A stretch of 64,000 nucleotides of DNA from DASQZJ01 sp035638775 (GCA_035638775.1 DASQZJ010000002.1:186001-250000), one strand, 5' to 3'. Positions 51,502 to 60,712 are shown, counted from the first letter of the stretch. Notes: generated by a model not told the origin, from the sequence alone. Program-made: numbers and translations.

Positions 51502-52815
51502 ATGAGCACGCAACCTGCCGACACCCCGCACCAGGACTGCAAGGTCGCGGACATCTCGCTGGCCGACTGGGGCCGCAAGGAGATCACCATCGCCGAGACC
51601 GAGATGCCCGGCCTGGTCGCAACGCGCGAGGAGTACGCCAAGGACAAGCCGCTGAAGGGCGCGCGCATCGCCGGATGCCTGCACATGACCATCCAGACCG
51701 CGGTGCTGATCGAGACCCTGACCGCGCTGGGCGCCGAGGTGCGCTGGTCGTCCTGCAATATCTTCTCCACCCAGGACCACGCCGCGGCGGCCATCGCAGC
51801 GAGCGGTGTCCCGGTATTCGCCTGGAAGGGCGAGACCGAGGAGGAGTACTGGTGGTGCATTGACCAGACCATCAACGGCCCCGACGGCTGGCGGCCCAAC
51901 ATGCTGCTCGACGACGGCGGCGACCTCACGGCCGTGATGCACGAGAAGTACCCCGAGCTGCTCGAGGACGTGCGCGGCCTGTCCGAGGAGACCACCACCG
52001 GGGTGCACCGCCTCTACGAGATGGAGCGCGAGGGCAAGCTGCTCACTCCGGCGATCAACGTCAACGACTCGGTCACGAAGTCCAAGTTCGACAACCTCTA
52101 CGGCTGCCGCGAGTCCCTGGTGGACGGCATCAAGCGCGCCACCGACGTGATGGTGGCCGGCAAGACGGCGGTCGTGTGCGGCTACGGTGACGTCGGCAAG
52201 GGCTCGGCCCAGAGCCTGCGGGGCCTGGGGGCGAACGTGTGGATCACGGAGATCGACCCCATCTGCGCGCTGCAGGCGGCGATGGAAGGCTTCCGGGTGG
52301 TGACCATGGACTACGCCGCCGACAAGGCGGACATCTTCGTCACCGCCACCGGCAACTACCACGTCATTACCCACGAACACCTGCAGCGGATGAAGCACAA
52401 CGCCATCGTCTGCAACATCGGCCACTTCGACAGCGAGATCGACGTGGCCGCGCTGCAGCAGTACGAGTGGGAGAACATCAAGCCGCAGGTGGACCACGTC
52501 ATCTTCCCGGACGGCAAGCGCCTGATCCTGCTGGCCGAGGGCCGCCTGATCAACCTGGGCTGCGCCACCGGGCATCCCAGCTTCGTGATGTCCAACTCCT
52601 TCACCAACCAGGTGATGGCGCAGATGGAGCTGTGGCGCAACCCGGACGGCTACGAGCGCAAGGTCTACGTGCTGCCCAAGAAGCTCGACGAGAAGGTGGC
52701 CCGGCTGCACCTGCAGAAGATCGGCGCCGAGCTTACCGAGCTGACCAGCGAGCAGGCGAAGTACATCGGCGTGTCGCAGGAGGGCCCGTTCAAGCCGGAT
52801 TACTATCGTTACTGA
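51502..52815 (+). CDS. ahcY: Adenosylhomocysteinase
   Basis: Hydrolyses S-adenosylhomocysteine to homocysteine and adenosine. 437 residues. GCLHMTIQTAVLIETL near the start, SSCNIFSTQDHAAAA, NVNDSVTKSKFDNLYGCRESL (catalytic lysine region), the NAD loop CGYGDVGKGSA, and the C-terminal KPDYYRY that closes over NAD. The ATG at 51502 has an AAGGAG site 10-12 bases upstream. The 62-base gap from metK is too short for a riboswitch, so the two share a transcript. Confidence 0.97.
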   Translation: MSTQPADTPHQDCKVADISLADWGRKEITIAETEMPGLVATREEYAKDKPLKGARIAGCLHMTIQTAVLIETLTALGAEVRWSSCNIFSTQDHAAAAIAASGVPVFAWKGETEEEYWWCIDQTINGPDGWRPNMLLDDGGDLTAVMHEKYPELLEDVRGLSEETTTGVHRLYEMEREGKLLTPAINVNDSVTKSKFDNLYGCRESLVDGIKRATDVMVAGKTAVVCGYGDVGKGSAQSLRGLGANVWITEIDPICALQAAMEGFRVVTMDYAADKADIFVTATGNYHVITHEHLQRMKHNAIVCNIGHFDSEIDVAALQQYEWENIKPQVDHVIFPDGKRLILLAEGRLINLGCATGHPSFVMSNSFTNQVMAQMELWRNPDGYERKVYVLPKKLDEKVARLHLQKIGAELTELTSEQAKYIGVSQEGPFKPDYYRY

Positions 52816-52964
52816 ACGTGTCGCGCCCGTCCGCCGGGGCCCCGCTGTCCGATCCCGGGTCGGCACGCGGGGACACCTCCGGCGGCCGCGCGGCAGTCCG
52901 TCACAGCCGGGGGGCCGGTCGGGGCCGGCATCCCGCCACGGACAGCAGAGGCGAGCGAGTCGTC

Positions 52965-53828
52965 ATGGAATCGCAGAAGAAGTATCCGAAGGCGTTCAGC
53001 TTCGAGTTCTTCCCGCCGAGGACGGAGGCGGGCCGGGGCAAGCTGCGCGCGGCCAGCCGCGAGCTGACGCGGGTCGATCCCCGCTACTTCTCCGTCACCT
53101 TCGGGGCCGGCGGATCGACGCGTACCCGTACCGTCGAGACCGTGGCGGAGCTGATGAATGACACCGGCGTACGCGCGGTGCCACACCTGTCCTGCATCGG
53201 TGCGACCGAGGACAACGTGCGCCAGTTGCTCCACCACTACCGGAAGATGGGGGTGCGCCAGATCGTGGCGCTGCGCGGGGACATCCCCTCCGGGATGGTT
53301 TCGCTGGGCGAGTTCCACCATGCCAACGAGCTGGTGGAGTTCATCCGCCGCGAGACCGGCGATCACTTCGAGATCGAGGTTGCCGCGTACCCCGAATACC
53401 ATCCCCAGGCGCCCACGCCGGAAGAGGACCTGGACAACTTCGTCCGCAAGGTGCGCGCCGGCGCCTCCAGCGCCATCACGCAGTATTTCTTCAACCCGGA
53501 CGCCTACTTCCACTTCGTCGACGAGGTGGAACGGCGCGGCCTCGACGTCGCGATCGTTCCCGGCGTGATGCCGATCATCAACTACCGGCAGCTGGCGCGC
53601 TTCTCGGACGCCTGCGGGGCCGAGATCCCGCGCTGGATCCGCCGGCGCCTGGAGAGCTTCGGGGACGACCAGGAGTCGCTGCTGGCATTCGGCCACGACG
53701 TCGTCAGGGACCTCTGCCAGCGCCTGCTGGATGCCGGTGCACCGGGGCTGCACTTCTACACTCTGAACCGCGCCGAGCCGAGCCTGGCGGTATGGCGCGA
53801 CCTCGACCTGCCCGCCAACGCGGCCTGA
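52965..53828 (+). CDS. metF: 5,10-methylenetetrahydrofolate reductase
   Basis: Flavoprotein making 5-methyl-THF, the methyl donor for methionine synthesis. 287 residues; FSFEFFPPRTEAG at the start, FSVTFGAGGSTRTRT, ALRGD, ITQYFFNPDAYFHFVDE and PGVMPIINYRQLARF. The ATG at 52965 lies after GCGAGCGAG, a weak ribosome site, 149 bases after ahcY. Completes the methyl-cycle cluster. No methionine synthase gene is in the window. Confidence 0.96.
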   Translation: MESQKKYPKAFSFEFFPPRTEAGRGKLRAASRELTRVDPRYFSVTFGAGGSTRTRTVETVAELMNDTGVRAVPHLSCIGATEDNVRQLLHHYRKMGVRQIVALRGDIPSGMVSLGEFHHANELVEFIRRETGDHFEIEVAAYPEYHPQAPTPEEDLDNFVRKVRAGASSAITQYFFNPDAYFHFVDEVERRGLDVAIVPGVMPIINYRQLARFSDACGAEIPRWIRRRLESFGDDQESLLAFGHDVVRDLCQRLLDAGAPGLHFYTLNRAEPSLAVWRDLDLPANAA

Positions 53829-53901
53829 CCCGGGACGCCGGCGGAGGCCGGCTCCGGACCCCCGCCGCCGAAACGATTACGCCCGGGACTGTAACAGTGC
53901 C

Positions 53902-53930
53902 TTGGCAACGGCAGGCGCAGGCAGTACCCT
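53902..53930 (+). promoter_or_regulatory. Sigma-70-like promoter before the FimV-like gene
   Basis: TTGGCA at 53902-53907 (five of six to the -35 consensus) is followed after exactly 17 bases by TACCCT at 53925-53930, with TAGTAT just beyond. A short palindrome ACTGT-A-ACAGT at 53888-53898 lies directly upstream and might be an operator. The 271-base gap between metF and the next gene otherwise holds only GC-rich stems (for example GTGCCGG near 53940 with CCGGCAC near 53970). Prediction only. Confidence 0.4.
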
Positions 53931-54099
53931 AGTATCGAAGGTGCCGGACGGGGGATTGACGCCCGGTCTCCGGCACGGCGGGGCCGGGGTTCCCGGCACC
54001 TGCACCGGGGCAGCCGGACGGGCGTCCCGTACCCTGCAGGGGGAGATCAACAAAAAAGCGTGTCCCACGGACCGGGGCAACAGCAAGCGGGGTCTCGTT

Positions 54100-54963
54100 A
54101 TGGACAGTCGGCCGTTCCTCGTTTTCGCCGCCGCGGCGGCGCTTCTGGTCATTGGCCTTCTCGCCCTCTACCTCCGGCGCCGTCGCGCCCGCGCCCCGGC
54201 GTCGTCCTCCGCGGAGAGCAACTCCCATGTACCGCAGCCCGGCGCGCTCGACGTCATCCGGGCCGCTTCCTACGCTCGCGCCACCGGCTCCGGCGACCGG
54301 GCCGTGTACGTCCTGACGCGGTATCTCCAGCGGTCGGACGACCGTGCCGCCCGCCCGGAGCCCTGGGAGATGCTGCTGGATCTGTACCACGAGAGCGGCC
54401 GGCGCGAGGAATTCGACAAGACCGCGGAAGCCTATGGCCGCCGCATGGGAACCGGCGCGCCCACGTTCGAACAGTGGCCGGACGGTGCGGGGGGAAGCCG
54501 GGGCGGGCTCGAGCAGAGCTATCCACAACTGGTAGAGCAGCTTCGCCGGACGTGGAAGGAGCCGCGTGCCCTGCAGATCGTCGACGGCGTATTGCGTGAG
54601 TGCGGCCGACCCGGGCGCCCGCGGCTGAGCAGCGAATGCGTCACCGACCTGCTGGCTCTGCAGGCGGTGCTGCGCGGCCGGGAAGCCGGGAGCCCGACCG
54701 GCGCCGAGGCCGGCAAGGAGGGCCCCGACGAGCGGTACCTGTCGGCGATCGAGTCGCAGTTCCCCCGCATCGCCGCCGAGATCACCCGCCTCTGGCCCGG
54801 GGCCCGTTGCCACCGCTACCTGGACGGCCTGATTATCGACGACCGCGGGAACCGGCGCGGATTCGACCAGGAGGTGATGGCGGAGATCCTGTTCCTGAGA
54901 GAGATCCTGGAGCTCATCCGCCCGCAGAAACAGGATCCCTGGGAAGAAGCGGTACGCCCCTGA
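54100..54963 (+). CDS. Membrane-anchored FimV-like/TPR-like protein
   Basis: 287 residues. A membrane anchor (FLVFAAAAALLVIGLLALYLRRRR, about 6-29) leads to a cytoplasmic helical domain. LLDLYHESGRREEFDKTAEAYGRRM at about 88-112 resembles the TPR-type C-terminal segment of FimV, which helps type IV pilus and polar signalling. The C-terminal part (QFPRIAAEITRLWPGARCHRYLDGLIIDDRGNRRGF) looks like an additional helical module of unknown role. The ATG at 54100 begins directly before the anchor. No peptidoglycan-binding domain is present. Confidence 0.65.
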   Translation: MDSRPFLVFAAAAALLVIGLLALYLRRRRARAPASSSAESNSHVPQPGALDVIRAASYARATGSGDRAVYVLTRYLQRSDDRAARPEPWEMLLDLYHESGRREEFDKTAEAYGRRMGTGAPTFEQWPDGAGGSRGGLEQSYPQLVEQLRRTWKEPRALQIVDGVLRECGRPGRPRLSSECVTDLLALQAVLRGREAGSPTGAEAGKEGPDERYLSAIESQFPRIAAEITRLWPGARCHRYLDGLIIDDRGNRRGFDQEVMAEILFLREILELIRPQKQDPWEEAVRP

Positions 54964-55003
54964 CACGAGTTGCCATTCGTGGAGACCGGATGAGGCTGCC
55001 GGT

Positions 55004-55780
55004 ATGAACCAGCCGCTGCGCCTGATACAGATTTCCGATACCCACCTGAGCGCCGACCCGGCCGCCGTGAGCTGGGGCCTGAACAACCAGGCGCGGCTCG
55101 AGCGGGTGCTCGATCACGCGCTGCGCCATACGCCGCGGCCGGACGCGGTGCTGCTTACCGGCGACCTGGTGCACGACGAGTCCCCGGCCGGCTACCGCCG
55201 CCTGACCCGGATGCTGGCGACACTCCCGGCCCCGGTCTTGTGCCTGCCGGGCAACCACGATGATCCCGCGGCCATGCGCCGGCTGTTGTCGAAACCCCCG
55301 CTGCGTTTCGGGGGATCGCACCGCGTCGGCGGCTGGCTGGTGATCCTGCTGGATTCCCACGTGGACGGCCGGGATGGCGGTGCCCTGGCACCGTCGGAGC
55401 TCGCGGCGCTGGAACGCACCCTGGGACACAATCCACAGCGCCCGACACTGGTCTGCCTGCATCACCATCCGGTGCCGGTCGGGAGCGCGTGGCTTGACCG
55501 CATGGGCCTGTCCAACGCCGCGGACCTGTTCCACATTCTCGACCGCCATGCGCAGACCCGGGGGATCGTCTGCGGGCACGTGCATCAGGCGTTCGAGAGT
55601 CGCCGCGGGGATCTCCGGATCATGACCACGCCCGCCACCACCCGCCAGTTCCGTCCCCGCAGCACCCGATTCGCGCTCGACGAGCGTCCGCCGGGGTACC
55701 GCTGGCTCCACCTGTACGCCGACGGCACCCTGGAGACGGGGATCGAACGGGTCGTGACGAGCGAAGACGGCTCCTCCTGA
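55004..55780 (+). CDS. cpdA: CpdA-type 3',5'-cyclic-AMP phosphodiesterase
   Basis: 258 residues of the calcineurin-like metallophosphoesterase fold. Metal-binding motifs in order: QISDTHLS, LLTGDLVHDE, LPGNHDDP, LHHHPVPVGS and GHVHQ. This is the CpdA arrangement that hydrolyses cAMP and thus limits CRP signalling. It follows the FimV-like gene by 40 bases. Whether cAMP is the true substrate cannot be told from sequence, but length and motif spacing agree. Confidence 0.92.
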   Translation: MNQPLRLIQISDTHLSADPAAVSWGLNNQARLERVLDHALRHTPRPDAVLLTGDLVHDESPAGYRRLTRMLATLPAPVLCLPGNHDDPAAMRRLLSKPPLRFGGSHRVGGWLVILLDSHVDGRDGGALAPSELAALERTLGHNPQRPTLVCLHHHPVPVGSAWLDRMGLSNAADLFHILDRHAQTRGIVCGHVHQAFESRRGDLRIMTTPATTRQFRPRSTRFALDERPPGYRWLHLYADGTLETGIERVVTSEDGSS

Positions 55781-55811
55781 CGCCGGTCGTATCCGGCCGC
55801 CGCGGGGCCCT

Positions 55812-56006
55812 TCAAACCTCGATCATCTCGAAGTCCTCCTTGGCGGCGCCGCAGTCCGGACAGGTCCAGGTCTCCGGAATGTCTTCCCAGCGGGTACCCG
55901 GCAGGATACCTTCCTCCGGGCATCCCCGGGCTTCGTCGTAGACGTAGCCGCAGACGACGCACATGTAGGTGCGAAACGGCTGCTGTTGTGCGGTGCTCGG
56001 CTCCAC
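55812..56006 (-). CDS. rubA: Rubredoxin
   Basis: A small one-iron electron carrier, 64 residues. The two cysteine pairs CVVCGYVYD and CPDCGAAKEDF bind the iron. The N-terminal 12 residues (MEPSTAQQQPFR) are an extension before the domain. It is convergent with cpdA (31 bases apart) and divergent from thiD. Partners may be alkane hydroxylase-like or oxygen-reducing proteins; none is encoded in the window. Confidence 0.95.
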   Translation of the reverse strand: MEPSTAQQQPFRTYMCVVCGYVYDEARGCPEEGILPGTRWEDIPETWTCPDCGAAKEDFEMIEV

Positions 56007-56232
56007 TTAACCCCCATCGGCATCACGGCTAGAATAGCGAATCCCCCCGGACGAATGGTCCGGGTGCGGTGCCTGCGCGCCGGCGCGGGCGGGCACCGTG
56101 AACGCGCCGCGCATCCGGGTCGGGCGGCGCAGGAACATGGCAATGCACCCCGAGAAGCGGTGTATTGTCCCACTTGGCCACGCACCGGCAAACCGCCTCT
56201 CGAGCGTGTCGGAGCCTGCCACGGAGAGCGAT

Positions 56233-57033
56233 ATGCAGCACGAGCGGCCGGTGGTGCTGACCATAGCCGGCCACGATCCCGGCGGCGGGGCCGGTCAGCA
56301 GGCCGACATCGAGGTCATCCGCGCCATGGGATGCCACCCGGCCTCGGTGCTGACCTGCCTGACGATCCAGGATACCCATGACGTCCACGACGTGCGTCCC
56401 GTGGAACCGTCCTGGGTGCGTCGCCAGGCAGAGGCGGTGCTCGCCGATCTGCCGGTGGCCGTAATCAAGATCGGTGCGCTGGGCAGCGCCGCCGTGGCCA
56501 ACACGGTCGCGGATCTCCTGGGCGAGCGGAGCCCGCGTCTGCCGGTGGTGCTGGACCCTGTCCTGGCCGCGTCCGGCGGGGGCCGCCTGTCGACGGATCC
56601 GGTAGCGGGCGTTCTGCGTGAGCGGCTGCTGCCGCTGGCGACGATCGCCACCCCCAACATTCCCGAGGCGCGAGAGCTCTGCGGTGCCGCACCCGACCTC
56701 GACAGCTGCGGCCGCGAGCTGCTGGCGCTCGGCTGCGAGTATGCCCTGATCACGGGGGCCGACGAGGGCGAGGGCGACGTGCTCAACCGGCTCTACGGCG
56801 AAGGCCGCCTGCTGCAGGTAGAACGCTGGCCACGACTGCCGGGACGCTATCACGGCTCGGGCTGCACCCTGGCGTCGGCGCTGGCGGCGCTCATGGCCCG
56901 CGGCATGGCCCCCGGCGACGCTTCCCAGGAAGCCCAGCGCTACGTCTGGGATACGCTCGAGGCCGGCTACCGTCCCGGCGACGGGCAACTGCTGCCCGAC
57001 CGCTTTTTCTGGGCCGCGGAATACGAGACGTGA
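56233..57033 (+). CDS. thiD: Hydroxymethylpyrimidine/phosphomethylpyrimidine kinase
   Basis: Makes HMP pyrophosphate for thiamine synthesis. 266 residues of the ribokinase fold: LTIAGHDPGGGAGQQADI at the start, KIGALGSA, VVLDPVLAASGGG, TPNIPEARELCG and the anion hole GRYHGSGCTLASALAA. Note Q in GAGQQADI where many ThiD have GAGIQADL. The ATG at 56233 has a GGAG site. No TPP riboswitch consensus was found in the 226 bases upstream. Overlaps thiE by four bases. Confidence 0.95.
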   Translation: MQHERPVVLTIAGHDPGGGAGQQADIEVIRAMGCHPASVLTCLTIQDTHDVHDVRPVEPSWVRRQAEAVLADLPVAVIKIGALGSAAVANTVADLLGERSPRLPVVLDPVLAASGGGRLSTDPVAGVLRERLLPLATIATPNIPEARELCGAAPDLDSCGRELLALGCEYALITGADEGEGDVLNRLYGEGRLLQVERWPRLPGRYHGSGCTLASALAALMARGMAPGDASQEAQRYVWDTLEAGYRPGDGQLLPDRFFWAAEYET

Positions 57034-57680
57034 ACGCCCTGACCCGTCGCCCCCTGCGCGGGCTCTACGCCATCACCCCCGCGCGTCCGCCGGCCGGCAT
57101 GTCCCTCGTCGAGTGCGTCGCCGGCTATCTCGCGGGCGGCGCGCAGGTCATCCAGTACCGCGACAAGAGCGCGGATCACGACACCCGCGAACGTACCGCC
57201 CGGGAGCTGCTCGCGGCCTGCCGCGCGCGGCGAATCCCGCTGATCATCAACGATGACGTCGTGCTCGCCGCGCGCGTGGGTGCCGACGGCGTGCACCTGG
57301 GACGGCATGACCCCCCGTACGATGAAGCCAGGCGACGCCTGGGGCCGGACGCGCTGATCGGCGTATCCTGCTACAACGAACTGGACCGGGCCGAGGAAGC
57401 CGCCGCCCGGGGCGCCGACTACGTGGCGTTCGGCAGCTTCTTTCCCTCCACCACCAAGCCCTCCGCAGTGCCTGTCGCACCGGACCTGCTGCGCCGGGCC
57501 CGTGCCCGCGTGGATCTTCCCCTGGTCGCGATCGGCGGCATCACGCCGGACAACGGGACGACCCTGCTCGAGGCCGGCGCGGATATGCTCGCGGTGATCG
57601 GCGGGCTCATCACGGGGGGCTCGCCGCGGCAGGCAGCGCGGGCCTACGCCCGCCTGTTCGGGCCCCGGCGCGGGCGCTGA
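57030..57680 (+). CDS. thiE: Thiamine-phosphate synthase
   Basis: Joins HMP pyrophosphate and thiazole phosphate. 216 residues, TIM-barrel: LYAITPARPPAG, VIQYRDKSADH (pyrophosphate lysine), LIINDDVVLAARVGADGVHLG, GVSCYNELDRA, FGSFFPSTTKPSA and AIGGITPDNG. It starts within the thiD stop, so the two are translated together. In relatives hemL follows closely; here four to five unrelated genes intervene. Confidence 0.96.
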   Translation: MNALTRRPLRGLYAITPARPPAGMSLVECVAGYLAGGAQVIQYRDKSADHDTRERTARELLAACRARRIPLIINDDVVLAARVGADGVHLGRHDPPYDEARRRLGPDALIGVSCYNELDRAEEAAARGADYVAFGSFFPSTTKPSAVPVAPDLLRRARARVDLPLVAIGGITPDNGTTLLEAGADMLAVIGGLITGGSPRQAARAYARLFGPRRGR

Positions 57681-57709
57681 GCAAATTTGCCGGGACTCGG
57701 GAGGTCGGC

Positions 57710-58765
57710 GTGAGCGATTCGCAGCGATGGATGGTGATCGGCGGCGTGATGGCAGGCGGGCTGCTGGTCTACCTGCTGCAGCCGATCCTGGCGCCTTTCC
57801 TGCTCGGGGGCGCCCTCGCCTACCTCGGGGACCCGCTGGTGGACCGGCTGGAGCGGCTGCACCTGGGACGCACGTCCGCCGTGGCGCTGGTGTTCGTGCT
57901 CCTGTTCGGCGGCATCGCGGCACTGCTGCTGCTGTTGCTGCCCCTGCTGCATGACCAGGTCGCCTACCTCCAGGCGCACGTCCCCGAGATCGTCCGCTGG
58001 CTGCAGCAACAGGCGCTGCCATGGCTGCAGCGACGGCTCGGGGTGCAGCTCGGATCCGCACCCATGGAGTCGCTGGGCGGGGCGCTGGCCGGTGCCCTGG
58101 GAAGCAACGGGGCGGTCGCCGGCATGCTCGTACAGCGCCTCTCCCGGTCGGGCCTGGCACTGGTCGAGTGGGTCGTGAACCTGACCCTGGTGCCGGTGGT
58201 CACCTTCTACCTGCTCCGGGACTGGGACCGGCTGGTGGCGAGCATCCGGGATCTCCTGCCGCGGCGTATCGAGCCGGCCGCGACGCGCCTTGCCCGGGAC
58301 TGCGACGAGGTCCTGGGCGCCTTCGTGCGCGGGCAGCTGCTGGTGATGATCTGCCTCGGCGTCTATTACTGGCTCGGCCTGACCCTGGTCGGCCTCAGGC
58401 TGGCACTGCTGATCGGGCTGCTCTCCGGGCTGGCCAGCATCGTGCCATACCTCGGGTTTGCCCTCGGAATCCTCGCGGCGAGCGTCGCGGCCTTCTTCCA
58501 GCACCAGGCCCTGCTGCCGGTGGTGCTGGTCTGGGCCGTCTATGCCGTGGGCCAGGCCCTGGAGGGCATGGTGCTGACGCCGCTGCTCGTGGGCGACCGG
58601 ATCGGCGTCCATCCGGTGGCCGTGATCTTCGCGGTGCTGGCAGGCGGGCAGCTGTTCGGCTTCGCCGGGATCCTGCTCGCGCTGCCGGCGGCCGCCGTCA
58701 TCATGGTGGGACTGCGCCACGCACACGAGCGTTACAAGACCAGTCACCTGTACGGCCGGGACTGA
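57710..58765 (+). CDS. AI-2E family transporter (PerM-like)
   Basis: 351 residues with about eight membrane helices: LVYLLQPILAPFLLGGALAYLGDPLVD at the start and the conserved late block SGLASIVPYLGFALGI then GVHPVAVIFAVLAGGQLFGFAGILLALPAAA. Family members are flux carriers of unclear substrate (autoinducer-2 export or ion exchange have been proposed). Begins at a GTG with GGGAGG seven bases upstream. A perfect 16-bp palindrome lies just after its stop, before convergent tag. Confidence 0.88.
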   Translation: MSDSQRWMVIGGVMAGGLLVYLLQPILAPFLLGGALAYLGDPLVDRLERLHLGRTSAVALVFVLLFGGIAALLLLLLPLLHDQVAYLQAHVPEIVRWLQQQALPWLQRRLGVQLGSAPMESLGGALAGALGSNGAVAGMLVQRLSRSGLALVEWVVNLTLVPVVTFYLLRDWDRLVASIRDLLPRRIEPAATRLARDCDEVLGAFVRGQLLVMICLGVYYWLGLTLVGLRLALLIGLLSGLASIVPYLGFALGILAASVAAFFQHQALLPVVLVWAVYAVGQALEGMVLTPLLVGDRIGVHPVAVIFAVLAGGQLFGFAGILLALPAAAVIMVGLRHAHERYKTSHLYGRD

Positions 58766-58767
58766 CA

Positions 58768-58783
58768 GCGCAAGCGCTTGCGC
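58768..58783. repeat. Perfect 16-bp palindrome between convergent genes
   Basis: GCGCAAGCGCTTGCGC reads identically on both strands and fills most of the 23-base gap between the AI-2E transporter stop and the tag stop. It may be a short bidirectional stem at transcript ends or a LacI-family-like operator by chance; no T-run follows either side. Confidence 0.5.
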
Positions 58784-58788
58784 CCGGC

Positions 58789-59373
58789 TCAGGGCGCGCC
58801 CGCGCGGTGGCGAAAGCAGGTCACGAGGTGATCATCGAACAATCCCACCGCCTGCAGGTACGACTGGCAGATCACCGGCCCGAGGAAGCGGAAGCCGTGA
58901 CGCCTGAGCTCGCGGCTGAGCATGCGGGAGGTATCGGTTTCCGCGGGTACCTCGGCGGCGCTGCGGTAGGCGTGACGCACGGGCTCGCCGTCGACGAATC
59001 CCCACAGCCAGGTGGCGAAGCTCCCGAAGCGTGCCTGGAGCTCCAGGAAACAGCGCGCGTTGTTGACCGAAGCCTCGATCTTGGCCCGGTTTCGCACGAT
59101 GCCCGGGTCGGCAAGCGCGGCCTCGACTTCCGGTGTCCCGAACGCCGCGACCCGCACCGGGTCGAACCGCCGGTAGACCCGGCTGTAGGCGTCCCGCCGG
59201 TGCAGGATCCCGGCCCAGCTGAGGCCGGCCTGCGCGGACTCGAGCACCAGGAACTCGAACAGGACCCGTTCCCGGTGCGTCGGCACACCCCACTCGCGGT
59301 CGTGGTAGCGCTGCATGGACCGCGACACCCCGGCCCAGGGGCAGCGGACACGCCCGTGATTGATCTGCGTCAT
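58789..59373 (-). CDS. tag: DNA-3-methyladenine glycosylase I
   Basis: Base-excision repair enzyme removing 3-methyladenine. 194 residues. CPWAGVSRSMQRYHDREWGVP at the start with the substrate-pocket residues, FEFLVLESAQAGLSW (base recognition), and zinc ligands Cys/His at both ends (CPW and the final CFRH). The ATG at 59373 has a GGGAG site; an upstream ATG at 59397 would add eight residues. Divergent from the cytochrome c gene. Confidence 0.95.
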   Translation of the reverse strand: MTQINHGRVRCPWAGVSRSMQRYHDREWGVPTHRERVLFEFLVLESAQAGLSWAGILHRRDAYSRVYRRFDPVRVAAFGTPEVEAALADPGIVRNRAKIEASVNNARCFLELQARFGSFATWLWGFVDGEPVRHAYRSAAEVPAETDTSRMLSRELRRHGFRFLGPVICQSYLQAVGLFDDHLVTCFRHRAGAP

Positions 59374-59459
59374 GCGCGCTCCCCTGGCGGTCCGCAAACA
59401 AGGCGCCGCTCGACTATGCTCCTATCCGCGCATACCCCGTCAACGCAAGGAGACAGAGC

Positions 59460-59888
59460 ATGAATGCCAATCAACATCTTGCCGGCGTGCTCGCCGCGGG
59501 CACGGCGGCGCTGTTGCTGCTGGCGGCGGGAGCCGCGGGAGCGGCCGACCGCGCCGTCCAGGCCGGCGAGCAGATCTTCATGGACAACTGTGCCGTCTGT
59601 CACGGCAAAGATGCCAGGGGCGACGGCCCGATGGCCGACGAGCTCAAGACCCGGCCGGCGGACCTGACCGTCCTGGCGAAGAAGAACGGCGGTACCTTCC
59701 CCACCCAGGAGGTCTATCGCGTCATCGACGGTTCGGCTGCCAACGACTCCCTGGCCAGGGTCCACGGCCCCCAGGAGATGCCCGTCTGGGGTACCGTGTT
59801 CAGCAAGCGCATGGCGGGCAGCAGCCAGGCCGCGAAGAATCGCATCAAGTCGGTGGAGCGGTACCTGCAGAGCATACAGGAAAAGTAG
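59460..59888 (+). CDS. Small exported c-type cytochrome
   Basis: 142 residues. Signal peptide about 1-28 (LLLLAAGAAGAADRA) and one heme site CAVCHGKDARGDGPM at about 45-59. Axial methionine is probably in QEMPVWG near residue 105. It looks like a soluble monoheme cytochrome, or a cytochrome c-type subunit of a larger periplasmic oxidoreductase, although none is adjacent. AAGGAG upstream of the ATG supports the start. A hairpin with eight T residues follows about 70 bases after the stop. Confidence 0.88.
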   Translation: MNANQHLAGVLAAGTAALLLLAAGAAGAADRAVQAGEQIFMDNCAVCHGKDARGDGPMADELKTRPADLTVLAKKNGGTFPTQEVYRVIDGSAANDSLARVHGPQEMPVWGTVFSKRMAGSSQAAKNRIKSVERYLQSIQEK

Positions 59889-59959
59889 ACCGGGCATCGC
59901 CGGCCTCGTGCCGCCGGGGCGGGCGGCGGCACGCCGGCGGACCGGGGGCAGTGACCCGA

Positions 59960-59994
59960 CCGGGGCGGTCGACTTGCCCCGGCAGGTTTTTTTT
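59960..59994 (+). terminator. Probable Rho-independent terminator after the cytochrome c gene
   Basis: CCGGGGC (59960-59966) pairs with GCCCCGG (59976-59982) around a 9-base loop; four bases later comes an uninterrupted run of eight T residues (59987-59994). The spacer between stem and T-run weakens it, but the T-run is striking in this GC-rich DNA. The rest of the 229-base gap holds a second strong stem near 59905-59930 and a short AT-rich stretch. Confidence 0.6.
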
Positions 59995-60117
59995 GTCATA
60001 AATACGCAACCCGATGCGCACGCAGAGAAAATCATAACGGGTCGGCCGTAACGGGCCGGCGATTCGCCGGGGCGGTTCCGGACACTCTGCACCGGCACGA
60101 GAACAAGGATTACTGCC

Positions 60118-60552
60118 GTGCGACTTGCAATCATCCTGTTGGCCGGGGCATTGCTGTGTGGCTGCTCGATGCACCAGGACCATGCCCTGGCGCAGCGGGC
60201 GGTGTCGCGGTTCCACCAGCAGCTGAACCGGGACCAGTTCGCCCGCATCTGCGACGAGGCCTCCGACGATCTCAGCACACCGGTCAAGCGGGACGACATC
60301 CTGCACCTGCTTCAGGCCGTGCGCGCTCACCTGGGACAGCTCGACTCCACGCAGCAGATCAACTGGACCGTCAACTACGGCCTGCACGACCGCCTGGTCA
60401 CGCTGGTCTACCGGTCGCAGTTCGATGCGGGCGCAGCGACCGAGCAGTTCGTCTATCGCATCCGGGACGACGCCGCGCGACTGGTCAGCTACACCATCCA
60501 CTCCCGGCTCCTGGCCCTCGGGAACCGGGCCAGCCCCGCCTACGAGATCTAG
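60118..60552 (+). CDS. Small lipoprotein, DUF4019/DUF3887-like
   Basis: 144 residues. The signal sequence ends in a lipobox (ALLCGC, C16), so it is a predicted lipoprotein. The mature part (about 25-125) alternates helix and strands in the style of small NTF2-like or DUF4019 envelope proteins: an N-terminal helix ALAQRAVSRFHQQLNRDQFARIC, then strands INWTVNYGL, LVTLVYRSQF and EQFVYRI. No catalytic motif. Starts at a GTG with AAGGA ten bases upstream. Preceded by a terminator-like stem. Confidence 0.75.
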   Translation: MRLAIILLAGALLCGCSMHQDHALAQRAVSRFHQQLNRDQFARICDEASDDLSTPVKRDDILHLLQAVRAHLGQLDSTQQINWTVNYGLHDRLVTLVYRSQFDAGAATEQFVYRIRDDAARLVSYTIHSRLLALGNRASPAYEI

Positions 60553-60712
60553 CGCCCACCCCCGGCGCTTGCACTGCGCCCCCTGCTGATGAACAGTAGG
60601 GGAGCCGCCGGCATCCGCGGTCCGCGAGTCGCCGAACCCGTCGCGTGCCGTCGGTCGACGCGCCGTCCTGCCGCTTCCCGGCTCACCGGGCCTGCATGGA
60701 GGTATCCGTTCC

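Noticed and set aside
56007..56232. TPP riboswitch before thiD-thiE
   Set aside because: The conserved CTGAGA and CCTGAT elements are not present in the gap.
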